From contig CM055096.1 of the NCBI GenBank assembly GCA_029204225.1, positions 813,001 through 877,000 on the forward strand: a stretch of 64,000 nt of DNA, written 5' to 3'. Below are positions 53,380 through 63,405 of the stretch, in pieces. The translations under genes and the position numbers were made by a program. The stretch comes from Diphasiastrum complanatum (lineage: Eukaryota > Streptophyta > Lycopodiopsida > Lycopodiales > Lycopodiaceae). Below the pieces are notes generated by a model, which saw only the letters and a list, made by a program, of their open reading frames with translations, did no database searches and was not told the origin of the DNA. Within the stretch, counting starts at the first letter, position 1, and each line of letters starts with the position of its first letter.

Positions 53380-54320
53380 GTCAAAATGACTCGCACAGGG
53401 TTGAAAAGATGACTCGTATAGAGTTGGAAGATGACTCGCTCAACAGACCTGAAAATGACTCGCACAAGTTTGAAAGGTTCCCAAAAAGAACTAGAAATGA
53501 CTCGCGCAAGGGAACATACTACTCGCACACACGTGTATACTGCGAAAAATGACTCGTATAAGAAGGTCGGTACCCGCACAAGCAAAAATGACTCGCATAA
53601 GAAGCTTAGTACTTGCACAGGCTAAAATGACTCATACAGGACAGAAGGAGGTGAAAAACATCACAAAATGACTCGCACCAAAATATGACTCTCACAAACC
53701 TGTACCCGTGGAGCTAGAACCCATGGGGATGACTCGCACAGAAGATGACTCGCGCAAAAAAATGACTCGTGGACGGAAACAGATGACTCGCACAAAAAAA
53801 ATGATTCATGGACAAACACGGACGACTCGCACATGACTCGCACAGAAGATGACCCGCACATGACTCGCACATGACTCGCACAGAAGATGACTCGCGCAAA
53901 AAAACGACTCGTGGACGAAAACGGACGACTCGTGCAAACTTGTACCCATGGAGCTAGAACTCGTGGGAATGACTCGCACCGGAAGTACTCACACACGACT
54001 CGGGGTGAAAAATGACTCGTACGCGGGAACTTACTCGCACACTATTAAAAATGACTCGTGGATGGAAACGTACGACACGTAGAGGCGTGGGAAGTGCAAA
54101 AAATGACTCGTGGACGGGTAACTTACCACTCGCATATGACTCGTACAGAAGATAACTCGCAAAAAAAAAAAAAAAAGACTCGTGCAAACCTGTACCCGTG
54201 GAGGTAGAAACAGAAGATGACTCGCACATGGGAACGTACTTACTCGCATAGGTGAAAGAAAATGACGCGCGCAACACCTCAAAAAATGACTCGCACCACA
54301 GATAATAACCAGAGGGGACT
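53380..54320. repeat. minisatellite of the motif ATGACTCGCACA
   Basis: About 40 occurrences of GACTCG or one-base variants in 940 bp, mostly as ATGACTCG(C/T)(A/G)(C/T)A with 5-35 bases between them, plus higher-order repeats (CTCGCACAGAAGATGACTCG; ACCTGTACCCGTGGAGCTAG at 53698, 53939 and 54186). The open frames on both strands (for example repeated CESFF and ARVIF wording on the minus strand) are products of the repeat, not genes. Confidence 0.92.
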
Positions 54321-55249
54321 GACTGAAGATTTACGAACTCACACACCGGCCGCTTGGCTTAGGAAACTGATGAGAGTGGCTGAAAACGCAGATGCGGGTG
54401 TATTCTTGACCGTATCTGGAATTAAAAATCAAGGAAGATGCACCCAGAAATAGCAAAGCAATTGCCCAGCATGTTGATCGAATCCTGTTTTGCAAATTAA
54501 AGGATGAAACCAAAAATTTTGGAGGATTAATTTTTTGGACTCGAAGAGCAGAACATGGCTCTAGAGCTTGCCATAGCAAAGACAAAAAAGAGGAAGCAAA
54601 TGATATGGGTCAAGTACTTCACAGAGTTCAGAGAGATGTGTCAATGCTCAGAAACAAAAAAGTAATACAACTGAATCCAGTAGCGACAGCAACAAGGACA
54701 CAAGAGCTGGAAGCCATGGACAAAGAGCTGTTGAGAAAAAATCAAATGCTGTTGAGAACGCGGCTGGGTGTACTCGAAAATAAGCTGCGCCTCCTCCCAA
54801 CTAAAATGCTCCCCCTTACCAATCTGTCCTATAGTCAGTTGTGCACTAATCTCCTTCACACCTTCCACTGTCTACACTGCAATTACACGGGCTACTGTTA
54901 GTCGTGCCCCTGTCAGCTGTGCAAATCTCTGCTAAAACATTGTGGTCTCTGTGCGACTGGTTGTGACGCCCTCTCTCTGGTATGATTGTGCTATGTGCTA
55001 ATCATCTGCACGAACCTTGTGCGCTACCTGCCTACACCAACCTATTGTGCTGGCTACCTTCATTATCTATGCATTGCCTGCCAAGTTCGTTGATTGAACT
55101 ACTATGTTGCCTCCCTATGACTGAGCTAGGTGTTGCCCATCTAGATTGGAGTTCAAAAAAGCATAAAACAGCAGATGGGTCAATTTTTTGGCTGGGTTCT
55201 GATGGTTTGCAAGGATTGGGGCTGTGGTGGTTAATGGTAATGGCATAGG
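54321..55249. other. unassigned stretch of the 5.1-kb block
   Basis: A 98-codon plus frame (54605-54901) with coiled-coil-like composition (QELEAMDKELLRKNQMLLRT) is the only coding-like piece; its end includes the repeat found again at 55690-55850. No family recognised. Confidence 0.4.
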
Positions 55250-55690
55250 AACAGATGGGCGCGACTCACCAGCTGAAAAATGGCTGAAAAAACACTGATG
55301 CAGAACTGTCGTGGGCTGCAGATTCCCATGAGCTGCAGATGGGGAAAACACTGATGGGAACCACCTGTGAACATGTCTGTGATGAAGAATAGATGGGCGC
55401 AGGGCTGAAAAAACGGTTGTGGAACACCTGAAAAATGTCTGATAAACATCTACGATGGAAAAGAAATGGTTGCAGGCTGAAAAACGATTATGAAAGGCCT
55501 TGAAAAGTGTCTGAGTATGCTGATGATTCTGATGGATGGATTGGAGCTAAAAAATGATGTTGATGGCAGCTGAAAAACGATGGAAAGAGCTGTTAGTGAA
55601 AACGTTGGCAGAACTGAAACTTTGGAAAGAGCCGGTGCTAAAAACGCTGGCACAACTGATGGCCTTTGGTGCTCCCCTGCTGAAAACGTG
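55250..55690. repeat. diffuse GCTGAAAAAC repeats
   Basis: GCTGAAAAA, CTGAAAAACG and AACACTGATG recur about a dozen times with irregular spacing: a degenerate minisatellite merging into the direct repeats to its right. Confidence 0.7.
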
Positions 55691-55860
55691 GCTAGGTGGA
55701 TGAGCCCTCTTTTGCTCAAACTGCGCCTCCTCCCAGTTCGAAAATCAGCTGCTCCCCCTACTGAAAACGTGGCTAGGTGGATGAGCCCTCTTTTGCTCAA
55801 AATGCGCCTCCTCCCAGTTCGAAAATCAGCTGCTCCCCCTGCTGAAAACGCAGCTGGGTG
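55675..55860. repeat. 86-bp direct repeat, two copies, with a diverged third at 54750
   Basis: CTGAAAACGTGGCTAGGTGG, ATGAGCCCTCTTTTGCTCAA, TGCGCCTCCTCCCAGTTCG and AAAATCAGCTGCTCCCCCT repeat back to back. A diverged version (GCGGCTGGGTGTACTC, TGCGCCTCCTCCCAACT) lies at about 54756-54815. The third unit starts again at 55843. Confidence 0.88.
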
Positions 55861-55977
55861 TATGAGCTCCCGCCGGATCAACCTCCTGTTCTTGGGAATA
55901 GAAATCCATATGGGATACGAGTAGGTGTAGTGCACGAGTAGTGTAAAAATCAAACATTGGTGAAAATCAGAAACTGT

Positions 55978-56068
55978 TAAGATCAGAAATGCCTGCAAAG
56001 GCCTTTTTCAAGAAAAAAGCAAGATCAGAAATGCCTCCAAAGGCCTTTTTCAAGAAAAAAGCAAGAAG
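55978..56068. repeat. 46-bp tandem repeat, two copies
   Basis: AGATCAGAAATGCCT(G/C)CAAAGG then CCTTTTTCAAGAAAAAAGCA, twice in a row with one difference. Confidence 0.9.
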
Positions 56069-56926
56069 CGTGGCTGTGCGTGAAGCTTGATAATTTAAAA
56101 CACTACAAAAATAACTTTTACATTACAAAAGCAGGAAATCAAGCAAAAAACATGAGAAAAGAACAAACAGAGCGGCAACAGCGTCAATGTTGTATCTTCG
56201 GCATCCACACCGGCTATGGCTCCAACTAGCATAACTATGGCAGTCTCCCAACTAGTCTACGCTATGGCTTCTCCAACTAGCTTGGATATGGATGCAAGAA
56301 GACAGTCATTAGCATAGTCGTGAGTATTCTGATGGGTAAGATCCATTCTTCTGAATATCTTTTCTCTACCCAAATGACAGCTTAACCTAAAAGATAAAAC
56401 CCTAAACTAAATCTCCTCCTCTAAGGCTTACCCTACTAGAGAATGGAGGGCCTGGATTAACTTAACTTGTTGCAAGATCAATACTGTACAATACAATGTG
56501 AAGTAACACAATACATGAAACCACACAAGGGAGAACACTCAAAGAGAAAGATAGGCCCTGTATTGCAAATGAGGTTCTTCTCGAAAATGGACTCTTCCAC
56601 TCCTATTTATACTTGGAGTGGTGGTCACTTACAGAAATGCACTGTGGGACAAGTAAGCCACAGAGACTCACTTAACTTTGAATCACACTGGTGCCATGGG
56701 ACAAACCCCCAATAGGCCTTTGTGACTAACTTTTACTCAATTTGAAATTACATATCTATGTGCAGTGCCCATGCCAATTTAAACTTAGAACTAAATAACT
56801 TAAGCCAGTCGGATACCGTAAAAGCCTAAACTTGTTGGGCAAGTTCTACGTTTAAATCCTATCCTGCTTGTATTTTTTAAGATGTTCCGCAGGATGGCTA
56901 AAATATTCCTTGGAATATCAGCCTAC
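56069..56926. other. no gene recognised
   Basis: Contains a three-fold CTATGGC-TCCAACTAG phrase (56214-56285). No coding content supported. Copia resumes at about 56927 (AGGAAAAGCTGTTGGAC). Confidence 0.45.
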
Positions 56927-57720
56927 AGAAGGAAAAGCTGTTGGACTACCAAAGACAGTGTCAAAGGAGCTTCAACCTTGTGAAGCTTGTGCTTTGGCAA
57001 AATCACACAGAAGGCCTTTTCCAAGATCAAGCATCAAAACATAGCATCCATTTGAACTCGTGCACTATGATGTTCATTTCTCTTCAACCAAAAGCAAACG
57101 AGGAGCAAATTGCTTTGTTTCCTTTGTAGATAATTATACAAGATATTCTTGGATCTATATGATGTCTTATAAAGCCAAGGTTTATGATGTAATTGTTACT
57201 TTCAAAGCTTATGTAGAAAAGCAGTTACTTTCAAGTTGAAAGCTTTGAGAAGTGATAGTGGAGGTGAATACACCTCCAATAAGTTTAAAGACTTTTGTGA
57301 GAGAGAGGGAATACAAAAAGAATTTTCTTGTTCTTATACTCCTCAGCAAAATAGAGTTGCTGAGAGAAAAAATAGAACTTTGTGTGAATGTGCAAAAGCC
57401 ATTAGGCTAGAAGCATCTCTGCCTAAAGAATTTTGGGAAAAAGTAGTTGCATGTGCAAATTATCTTTGTAATAGGCTTCCTAATCTTGCAATAGAAGGAA
57501 GAACACCATTTGAGATGTTGTATAAGAAAAAGCCTAAGGTAGATCATCTTAGGATCTTTGGCTGTGTATGCTTTGTGCATGTAGCTTTAAAGACTAGGAA
57601 AAAGGATGATCCTAGTGCTATTAAAGGAATTTTTTAAGGATATGTATCTACTAAAAAGGCATATAAAGTATATCTTTCATCTATTGACAATAATGCTGTA
57701 CGTAGAGATGTGATCAATAT
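56927..57720 (+). pseudogene. copia pre-integrase and integrase core
   Basis: After pre-integrase remnants and FVDNYTRYSWIYMMS-like wording (about 57120-57165), 57236-57637 is open: LRSDSGGEYTSNKFKDFCER, YTPQQNRVAERKNRTL (Gly of QQNG replaced by Arg, catalytic Glu kept), PKEFWEKVVACANYLCNRLP, LRIFGCVCFVHV. A stop at 57636-57638, and further frameshifts before RT at 57700-58010 (RRSTRERSEP linker). Confidence 0.85.
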
Positions 57721-58014
57721 GAAGATCAGAAGTTTAACTTAGATGAAGCACAGATCAAGGAGTCTCATGCAAGATCTACAATTATCAATCTTGATGCTGC
57801 TCAAGAAGTGGTGAGGCTGAGGCTTGAGCAAGAGCAACTTCAAGCACCTACACCAAGAAGATCTACAAGAGAAAGATCTGAGCCAAGAAGGCTCACATAT
57901 GATGAGGAAGGAAGGCAAGTGGAAGGTGAAACTTCCTATCATGCTCTCTTCATATCAGATGAAGAGCCTAAAGATGTGCAAGAAGCACTTCAATCCGAGG
58001 AGTGAGTTGAAGCA

Positions 58015-59439
58015 ATGACCCAAGAGTTTGAAGCCTTGATGTCAAACAACACATGGGAGCTTGTGGAGCCACCAAACAACATGCATGTGATTAGATGTAA
58101 GTGGGTTTTCAAGATCAAGTATAATAATGATGGATCTATCAACAAATATAAAGCAAGACTTTGTGCTAAAGGCTACTCTCAAATGACAGGTCTTCACTAT
58201 GAAGACACCTTTGCACCAGTTGCAAAAATGATAACAATCGGAATACTTATATCTCTTGCATGTTATCACAATTGGAGGATGTTTCAGCTTGACGTTTCTA
58301 ATGCCTTTCTCAATGGTTACCTTGAGGAGGAGATTTACATGGAGCAACCACCTGGATTTGTGAAAGAAGGTGAAGAATCAAAATGTTGTCTTTTGTTCAA
58401 AAGTCTTTATGGACTAAAACAAGCACCAAGGTCTTGGTATGCAAGACTCAACTCCTATCTCATATCGCTCGCATTTTGTCTTAGTGAATATGACTCCTCT
58501 TTGTATACTAAGTTTGTAAATAACTTTGTAGTTATTCTTCTCATCTATGTAGATGATATCATTCTTTGTGAAAATAATGAGAAGCTAGTTGAAGAAACTA
58601 AGCATGCACTTGGTAGTGAATTTAAGATGCAGGACTTAGGAGTTCTTCACTATATTTTAGGCCTTGAAATTGACTTTTGGAAAGGTCATGCCTTCATAAG
58701 TCAAGGTATATATGCACTTTCCATGCTCAAGAAATTTCAAATGGAAAACTATAAAGGCATAGATACACCAATGGAGCACATTGTAAAAGTTCCTACGAAA
58801 GATGATGAAAAATCCTTTGAGGACATCACTCTTTATAGGAGTCTTATTGGCTCACTTATATGGTTAACTGTGACTAGGCCTGATCTAAGTTTTAGTGTGC
58901 ATAAGCTAAGTCAACACATGCAGGATCCAAAGATATATCATTGGAAGTTGGCTAAAAGAATCTTGAGGTATATATCTTCTACCTTAGACTATGGATTAAT
59001 CTACAAAGGAGAAGATCTGACTTTGGTTGCTTTTTCAAATTCAGGTTTTGCAGGAGACAAGTTGGATAGAAAATACACAAGTGCTTACACAATTTTTCTA
59101 GGAGGAAATCTAGTTTCTTGGCTATCAAAGAAGCAAGCAACTATATCCTTATCATCCTGTGAAACTGAATACAAATCTCTTACAATCACAACAAAACAGG
59201 TTTTATGGATCAAAAGGCTACTCTTGGAACTAAAGTGTTATGGAGATGAAGACCTTCCAATTATCAAGATTGATAACATCTCAGCTCAGTCTCTTGCAAA
59301 TAATCTTGTGTTCCATGCAAGGAGCAAACACATCGAGATAGCTCATCATTTTGTAAGAGAAAAAGTTATTGGGAGAGAGATTTTATTGGAGCATGTTGAA
59401 TCTTCAAATTGTGTTGCAGATCTTCTCACCAAGCCATAA
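58015..59439 (+). CDS. copia reverse transcriptase-RNase H, open frame of 474 codons
   Basis: The best-preserved retroelement reading frame here. RT: MTQEFEALMSNNTWELVEPP, CKWVFKIKYNNDGSINKYK, YEDTFAPVAKM, QLDVSNAFLNGYLEEEIYME, KSLYGLKQAPRSWYARL and the catalytic LIYVDDIILCENN (about 58541-58578). Linker: YKGIDTPMEH, LIGSLIWLTVTRPDLSF. RNase H: FSNSGFAGDKLDRKYTSAY, where the family's first catalytic Asp of SDSDFAG reads Asn and the next Gly, WLSKKQATISLSSCETEY, FHARSKHIEIAHHFVREK, ADLLTKP. It ends TAA at 59437-59439, next to the purine tract. Upstream is a stop (58004-58006), so it is a broken-off part of the polyprotein; the first Met is probably not a real start. The RNase H changes make activity doubtful. 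Confidence 0.88.
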   Translation: MTQEFEALMSNNTWELVEPPNNMHVIRCKWVFKIKYNNDGSINKYKARLCAKGYSQMTGLHYEDTFAPVAKMITIGILISLACYHNWRMFQLDVSNAFLNGYLEEEIYMEQPPGFVKEGEESKCCLLFKSLYGLKQAPRSWYARLNSYLISLAFCLSEYDSSLYTKFVNNFVVILLIYVDDIILCENNEKLVEETKHALGSEFKMQDLGVLHYILGLEIDFWKGHAFISQGIYALSMLKKFQMENYKGIDTPMEHIVKVPTKDDEKSFEDITLYRSLIGSLIWLTVTRPDLSFSVHKLSQHMQDPKIYHWKLAKRILRYISSTLDYGLIYKGEDLTLVAFSNSGFAGDKLDRKYTSAYTIFLGGNLVSWLSKKQATISLSSCETEYKSLTITTKQVLWIKRLLLELKCYGDEDLPIIKIDNISAQSLANNLVFHARSKHIEIAHHFVREKVIGREILLEHVESSNCVADLLTKP

Positions 59440-59446
59440 GGAGGAG
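59438..59446 (+). other. polypurine tract
   Basis: AAGGAGGAG, overlapping the stop codon and touching the 3' LTR start TGTGAAAATT. Confidence 0.88.
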
Positions 59447-59850
59447 TGTGAAAATTAGTAAAATTATATCTTCCTATCTCAAGTTTTGGGGCCATGCCTA
59501 TGTTATTTCCATTGTAAACTTTATTGTACATAAAGGTATGTGAATTGAGCACATAACCTTCTAGAATAGGTCGAGTTTGAGTTAGGTAGATTCAAATTTG
59601 ATGTCATGCAAAAGCTTAGATTACATGCAATGTCATTCAAAGTGCATGCATGCAACATGCAATCAGTGCATGCATGCAAAATGCAAAGTAGTTTTCATGA
59701 TCTACACATGTCTAGGCAATTTTGAGAGGTGATATGCAGTACATGCAATATCCATGCATGCAGTTACACATGTGGATCCCTGTAGTTGAGTTAACTAAGT
59801 TAATTGGACTTTCCATGCAACTCCACTATAGGAATCCGAGCCTCTTTGAT
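59447..59850 (+). repeat. 3' LTR, right half missing
   Basis: TGTGAAAATTAGTAAAATTA to GATGTAGGGAAACT. The match to the 9573-10291 LTR ends here; about 300 bp of the right end is gone and gypsy sequence starts. Confidence 0.87.
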
Positions 59851-60660
59851 GTAGGGAAACTTCCCTCACAACCACCATCGGTCACTGATGACCGACTCTC
59901 AACTTCAGCGCCATATCTAAATGTGAGGGAAGAAAGGAGACAATACCAGAAGATACGACACTAGGTACAGAGAGCAGAAGCGGAGGAAAAAGATCAAGAA
60001 AGGGACAACCCTATGGAACCTCCTACTAATGAGGAACAGGACCCACGAACGGGCTCACCATTGCGCACTGATTAGAACGATCGATTGCATCATCATGAGC
60101 CACCTTTCCACATGGTGGAACTCGGGAACCGCACACTGAAAGGCCCACAAGCTTGTTGGCGAGCCGTGTTAGTTTACCCCTTGGGAAATTACTGCGGATT
60201 GCACCACAAGCTAAAAGCCTTTTGGTTGAATGGGCCAAAGTGGACGCGGAACCAGTAGCACTAGAGCCCATATACTATATGGGCTACGAAGAGACTAGTA
60301 ACGTCCTCCACATCGGGGCAACGTGGAAAGCGAGGAACACAACATCACCCTATCGATCAAACACAAGAGATTTGAGGACGAGGCAACAGTGATAGATGGA
60401 GGATCCGATGTCAATTTGATTTCCACTACTTTGTTTCAAAAGTGGGGTCTACAGGGATTGAAGCCAGCAAGATTTGCCATCAAGCTAGCGGATCAATCCT
60501 ATGTAAAACCGAAGGGTGTGGTTGCCCATATCCCTGTAAAAATAGCAATCATGCAGTTTGTGATCACCTTTGTAGTAATGGATATACCTGAATCTCCATC
60601 TACACACTGTGTTTTACTAGGAAGACCATGGTTGAGGACGATGGCTATTTCTGTTGTTAG
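59851..60660 (+). pseudogene. gypsy gag end and aspartic protease
   Basis: SQPPSVTDDRLSTSAPYL, a charged region with stops, then an open part (about 60323-60660): DEATVIDGGSDVNLISTTLF, with the retropepsin-type site IDGGSDVN as in Tat/Ogre elements, GLQGLKPARFAIKLADQSYV, VLLGRPWLRT. A zinc knuckle was not found. At about 60660 the frame shifts and RT is absent. Confidence 0.78.
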
Positions 60661-61258
60661 AGTTTGATTTTTGGATAGTAGTTCGCAAGGGAAAACAACA
60701 CTACATGGTAGATCATATATCGCGTATCAAGGAGAAGGAGTTTGCAACCCAACCCGACGATGATGCTGCCTTATTTTATGTAGACACAGTACCGGAATGG
60801 GCGGCTGACATAGTTGAATACCTAATGAGGGGCCACCCAGACAAATCACTACCAAAGGCAGATCAGCAAAAATTGATTTTGAAAGCTAGACCTTATCAAC
60901 TGATTGCCAGCCAATTGTACTGAAGAGGACCAGATGGGATTATTCGGCGATGTATTCTTCCTCATGAGGCAACTCAAATCATTTCGCTTTCACATGAGGG
61001 CATGGGTGGAGGCCATTTTGCATCCGACATTATATTTCGCAAGATCTTACAATCAGGATGCTGGTGGCCAACGATTCATAAGGATATGGAAGAATACTTG
61101 AGGAAATGCGATGTGTGCCAAAGGGCAAAGAGACCGGCGAGATTGAATTATGAACTTTTGCACCGGGTCTTAGCCCAAGCATCATTTGAAAAGTGGGGAT
61201 TGGATTACATTGGTCCAGTTCACCCTACAACAAGAAGTACCTAGGCTCGATACATAAT
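60661..61258 (+). pseudogene. gypsy RNase H end and integrase start
   Basis: FWIVVRKGKQHYMVDHISRI is the end of gypsy RNase H. Then DTVPEWAADIVEYLMRG, an integrase zinc site (HEATQ, SHEGMGGGHF, CDVCQRAKRP: His-His-Cys-Cys), and FEKWGLDYIGPVHP (first core Asp in LDYIGP). Stops at 60921 and 61243. RT between protease and here has been deleted. It ends at about 61258. Confidence 0.85.
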
Positions 61259-61390
61259 CATGGCCACTGACAAAATTTCCAGAATTCACACGTGTGGGGA
61301 AGATCCACAAATATGATAGATCTAATTAAGCTTTATGATTAGCACAATAACCTGATTCTAGATTGAATAGCAAGATCTAATACAGAAGCT
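61259..61390. other. junction between gypsy and copia
   Basis: Contains CACACGTGTGGGGAAG, similar to palindromes in copia LTRs of the window, so it may be an LTR scrap. No gene. Confidence 0.4.
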
Positions 61391-61411
61391 ATGGCTTAAC
61401 CACAATCTAGC

Positions 61412-62440
61412 ATGCTAAGCATCAAGTCCATGGTCAAGAAAGCCAAAGCTATTGGCTTGCCTAATCTTATCTCCAAGAATTTCAAGCCATGTGAGGCTTG
61501 TGCCATATCTAAGTCTCACAAGAAGTCTTTTTCAAAGTCATCTATTAAGACTACACATCCATTGGAGCTCATACACTCGGATGTGCACTTTTCATCTTCA
61601 AAGAGCAAGGGTGGTGCTACTTGCTTTGTAACTTTCATTGATGATTTCACAAGATTTACTTGGTTATATCTTCTAGCTTCAAAGTCTATGGTGTTTGACT
61701 ATTTCCTAAAGTTCAAAGCTCTAGTTGAAAAGTAATTTTCATACAAAATCAAGATTCTTAGAAGTGATGGAGGTGGTGAGTACACTTCCAATAGATTTCA
61801 TGATTATTGTGAGCTTGAAGACATTAAAAGGGAGTTTTCTTGTGCATATATACCATCTCAAAATGGGGTGGCTAAAAGAAAGAATAGAACATTGTGTGAA
61901 TGTGCCAAAACCATTAGAATTGAGGCATCCTTGCCAAAAGACTTTTGGGGTGAGGCTGTCAATTGTTCAAACCATCTTTGCAATCGACTCCCTCATGTTG
62001 CACTTGGAGGAAAGTCACCATATGAAGCACTTTATTTGAAGAAACCTAAGGGTGATCACCTTAGAGTATTTGGATGCATATGCTTTGTCCATATTCCCTT
62101 GGAAACGAGAAAGAAAGATAATCCTTGTGCAAGCAAAGGAGTAATGGTTGGATATTCATCCAACAAGAAAGCCTATCGAATCTACATGCTCTTTACTTCT
62201 AAAGTAATTGAAAGTAGAGATGTAATTTTTCATGAAGAAGAAAAGTCCAATCTTGGAGGGGCCGAGATCAAGCAACCTCAAAATCTATCACCTTTTGTTA
62301 TTGAAGACAATCAACATATGGAGGGGTCGAGATTTGAAGATGGAAGTCCTCGGATTCTCACTCCTAGAAGATCCATGAGGGAGAGATCCGAGCCTAAGAG
62401 GCTCACTAATGATGACAAAGGGAAAACAAGTGGATCTTGA
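61412..62440 (+). pseudogene. copia integrase with catalytic Glu changed
   Basis: Zinc-site Cys pair CEACAISKSHKKSF (about 61494-61535), VTFIDDFTRFTWLYLLASKS (first Asp), a stop, LRSDGGGEYTSNRF (second Asp). Then SQNGVAKRKNRTL (about 61854-61895), where the third catalytic residue, normally Glu of AER, is Lys. PKDFWGEAVNCSNHLCNRLP, FGCICFVHIPLETRKKDNP and the linker RRSMRERSEPKRL follow. Inactive by the stop near 61733 and the Glu-to-Lys change. Confidence 0.88.
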
Positions 62441-63000
62441 TTCCACTTATGCTTATTTTGTTTCTGATGAGGAGCCCAAAGATGTCCAAGAAGCCCTCAA
62501 TACCAAGGAGTGGTATGAGGCCATGAAGATTGAATATGATGCCTTGATCACCAATCACACATGGGAGCTAGTGGATCCACCACCTAACATGCACATCATT
62601 GGATGCAAGTGGGTGCTCAAGATCAAGTACAATCATGATGGCTCCATCAACAAGTACAAGGCAATATCATGTGCTAAAGGCTTTGCACAAATATATGGCC
62701 TTGACTATGAAGAAACCTTTGCTCCTATAGCAAAGATGGTGACAATAAGAATCATAATCTCTCTTGCCCTATTTTTTAAGTGGAAATTGTACCAACTTGA
62801 TGTTTCCAACATTTTTTTGAATGGCTATCTTGAGGAGGAGATATACAACAACCTCAAGGATTCATCAAGGATAAATTTAAGGTGTGTTTGCTATATAGAA
62901 TTCTTTATGGCTTGAATCAATCATCTAGATCATGGTATTCAAGACTCAACAACTTTCTACTTTCATTAGGATTTGTGCTTAGTGACTATGATCCTTCTAT
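62409..63000 (+). pseudogene. copia RT, first part
   Basis: EPKDVQEALNTKEWYEAMKI, CKWVLKIKYNHDGSINKYK, YEETFAPIAKMVTIRIIISL, YQLDVSNIFLNGYLEEEIY, then a frameshift (about 62850) and GFIKDKFKVCLLYRILYGLN, WYSRLNNFLLSLGFVLSDY. GLKQ reads GLNQ. Interrupted at about 63000 before the YVDD box. Confidence 0.86.
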
Positions 63001-63405
63001 GTACCAGGATCCAAGTTGATTCTGCCGCCGGGACGGCTCCCAGGACCCATGTTCGGGAGCCAGACTGATCCTGCTAGGCTTGCCAAGCTTAATCAGCATA
63101 ATAAAAACTAAGTCCAAAAAAACGTGCTTTACTAGAAAGCACTATATTCCAGGACAGAGGGGTCACGTCGAATCACACCAGAACTATAGGGAGAGTTCAA
63201 CAGACATAAACTTGGGCAGCTCAACCAGCGCCAAGAATCCAATTGCCAGTCTCAGCTCCCTCTATCAGCACAAGCCAGACACAATGCCCAGCATGTGTTG
63301 AGACTAGTTAGTCTATGCATGAATATAACCTCTTCCAAATTTAGTAAAGTTGATCCTTGGGGATGATTACCATTTCGGTTTTGCCTTCGGGACTGGTCCC
63401 AGTGG
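63001..63405. other. foreign insert inside copia RT
   Basis: About 405 bp of GC-richer sequence replacing nothing in RT. It carries three related phrases: TGATTCTGCCGCCGGGACGG (63018), TGATCCTGCTAGGCTTGCC (63067) and TGATCCTTGGGGATGATTAC (63352). The phrase TGCCGCCGGGACGGCTCCCAG near its start is matched imperfectly by TGCCTTCGGGACTGGTCCCAG near its end. No terminal inverted repeat or coding domain was found; AGG flanks both sides. Identity unknown. Confidence 0.55.

Larger units (their letters stand above)
51786..56926. mobile_element. 5.1-kb block replacing copia protease: minus-strand gypsy gag, leader and minisatellites
   Basis: On the left the block joins copia gag and on the right copia pre-integrase (56927). 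The protease present in the sister (7540-7927) is missing, so this is not a clean insertion. Contents from left: gypsy gag on the minus strand, about 1 kb of leader-like sequence with poly-T runs (52880-52897, 53042-53060), the GACTCG minisatellite, an unassigned stretch, and direct repeats at 54750-56068. No LTR or primer site is recognised in it. Confidence 0.7.
49893..59850 (+). mobile_element. Ty1/copia element nested in gypsy gag, itself interrupted
   Basis: 5' LTR 49893-50527, primer site, leader, gag C-terminus, a 5.1-kb foreign block (51786-56926), pre-integrase, integrase, RT, RNase H, purine tract and a truncated 3' LTR (59447-59850). Its sister is the minus-strand element at 4548-10291. 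The right end of the 3' LTR and the adjoining gypsy gag are deleted, so no target duplication can be checked. RT and RNase H remain open. Confidence 0.9.
47348..61258 (+). mobile_element. Ty3/gypsy element carrying a nested copia element
   Basis: LTR 47348-48161, tRNA-Asp primer site, a long leader with repeats, gag (to 49892), then a copia element (49893-59850), then gypsy protease, the end of RNase H and the integrase start (59851-61258). The RT is missing, and the gag C-terminus is missing at the copia junction. The 3' end and the second LTR are absent; copia sequence follows from about 61391. Confidence 0.82.

Noticed and set aside
53380-54320. CRISPR-like spacing of GACTCGCACA repeats
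   Set aside because: Repeats are short and degenerate, spacing is irregular, there are no cas genes, and the setting is a plant retrotransposon.
53343-54346. Several overlapping ORFs of 61-130 codons with repeated CESFF, ARVIF and similar wording
   Set aside because: They follow the GACTCG minisatellite unit in different frames and have no other support.
63001-63405. Miniature inverted-repeat element
   Set aside because: No terminal inverted repeat is visible and the AGG flanks are too short to count as a target duplication.
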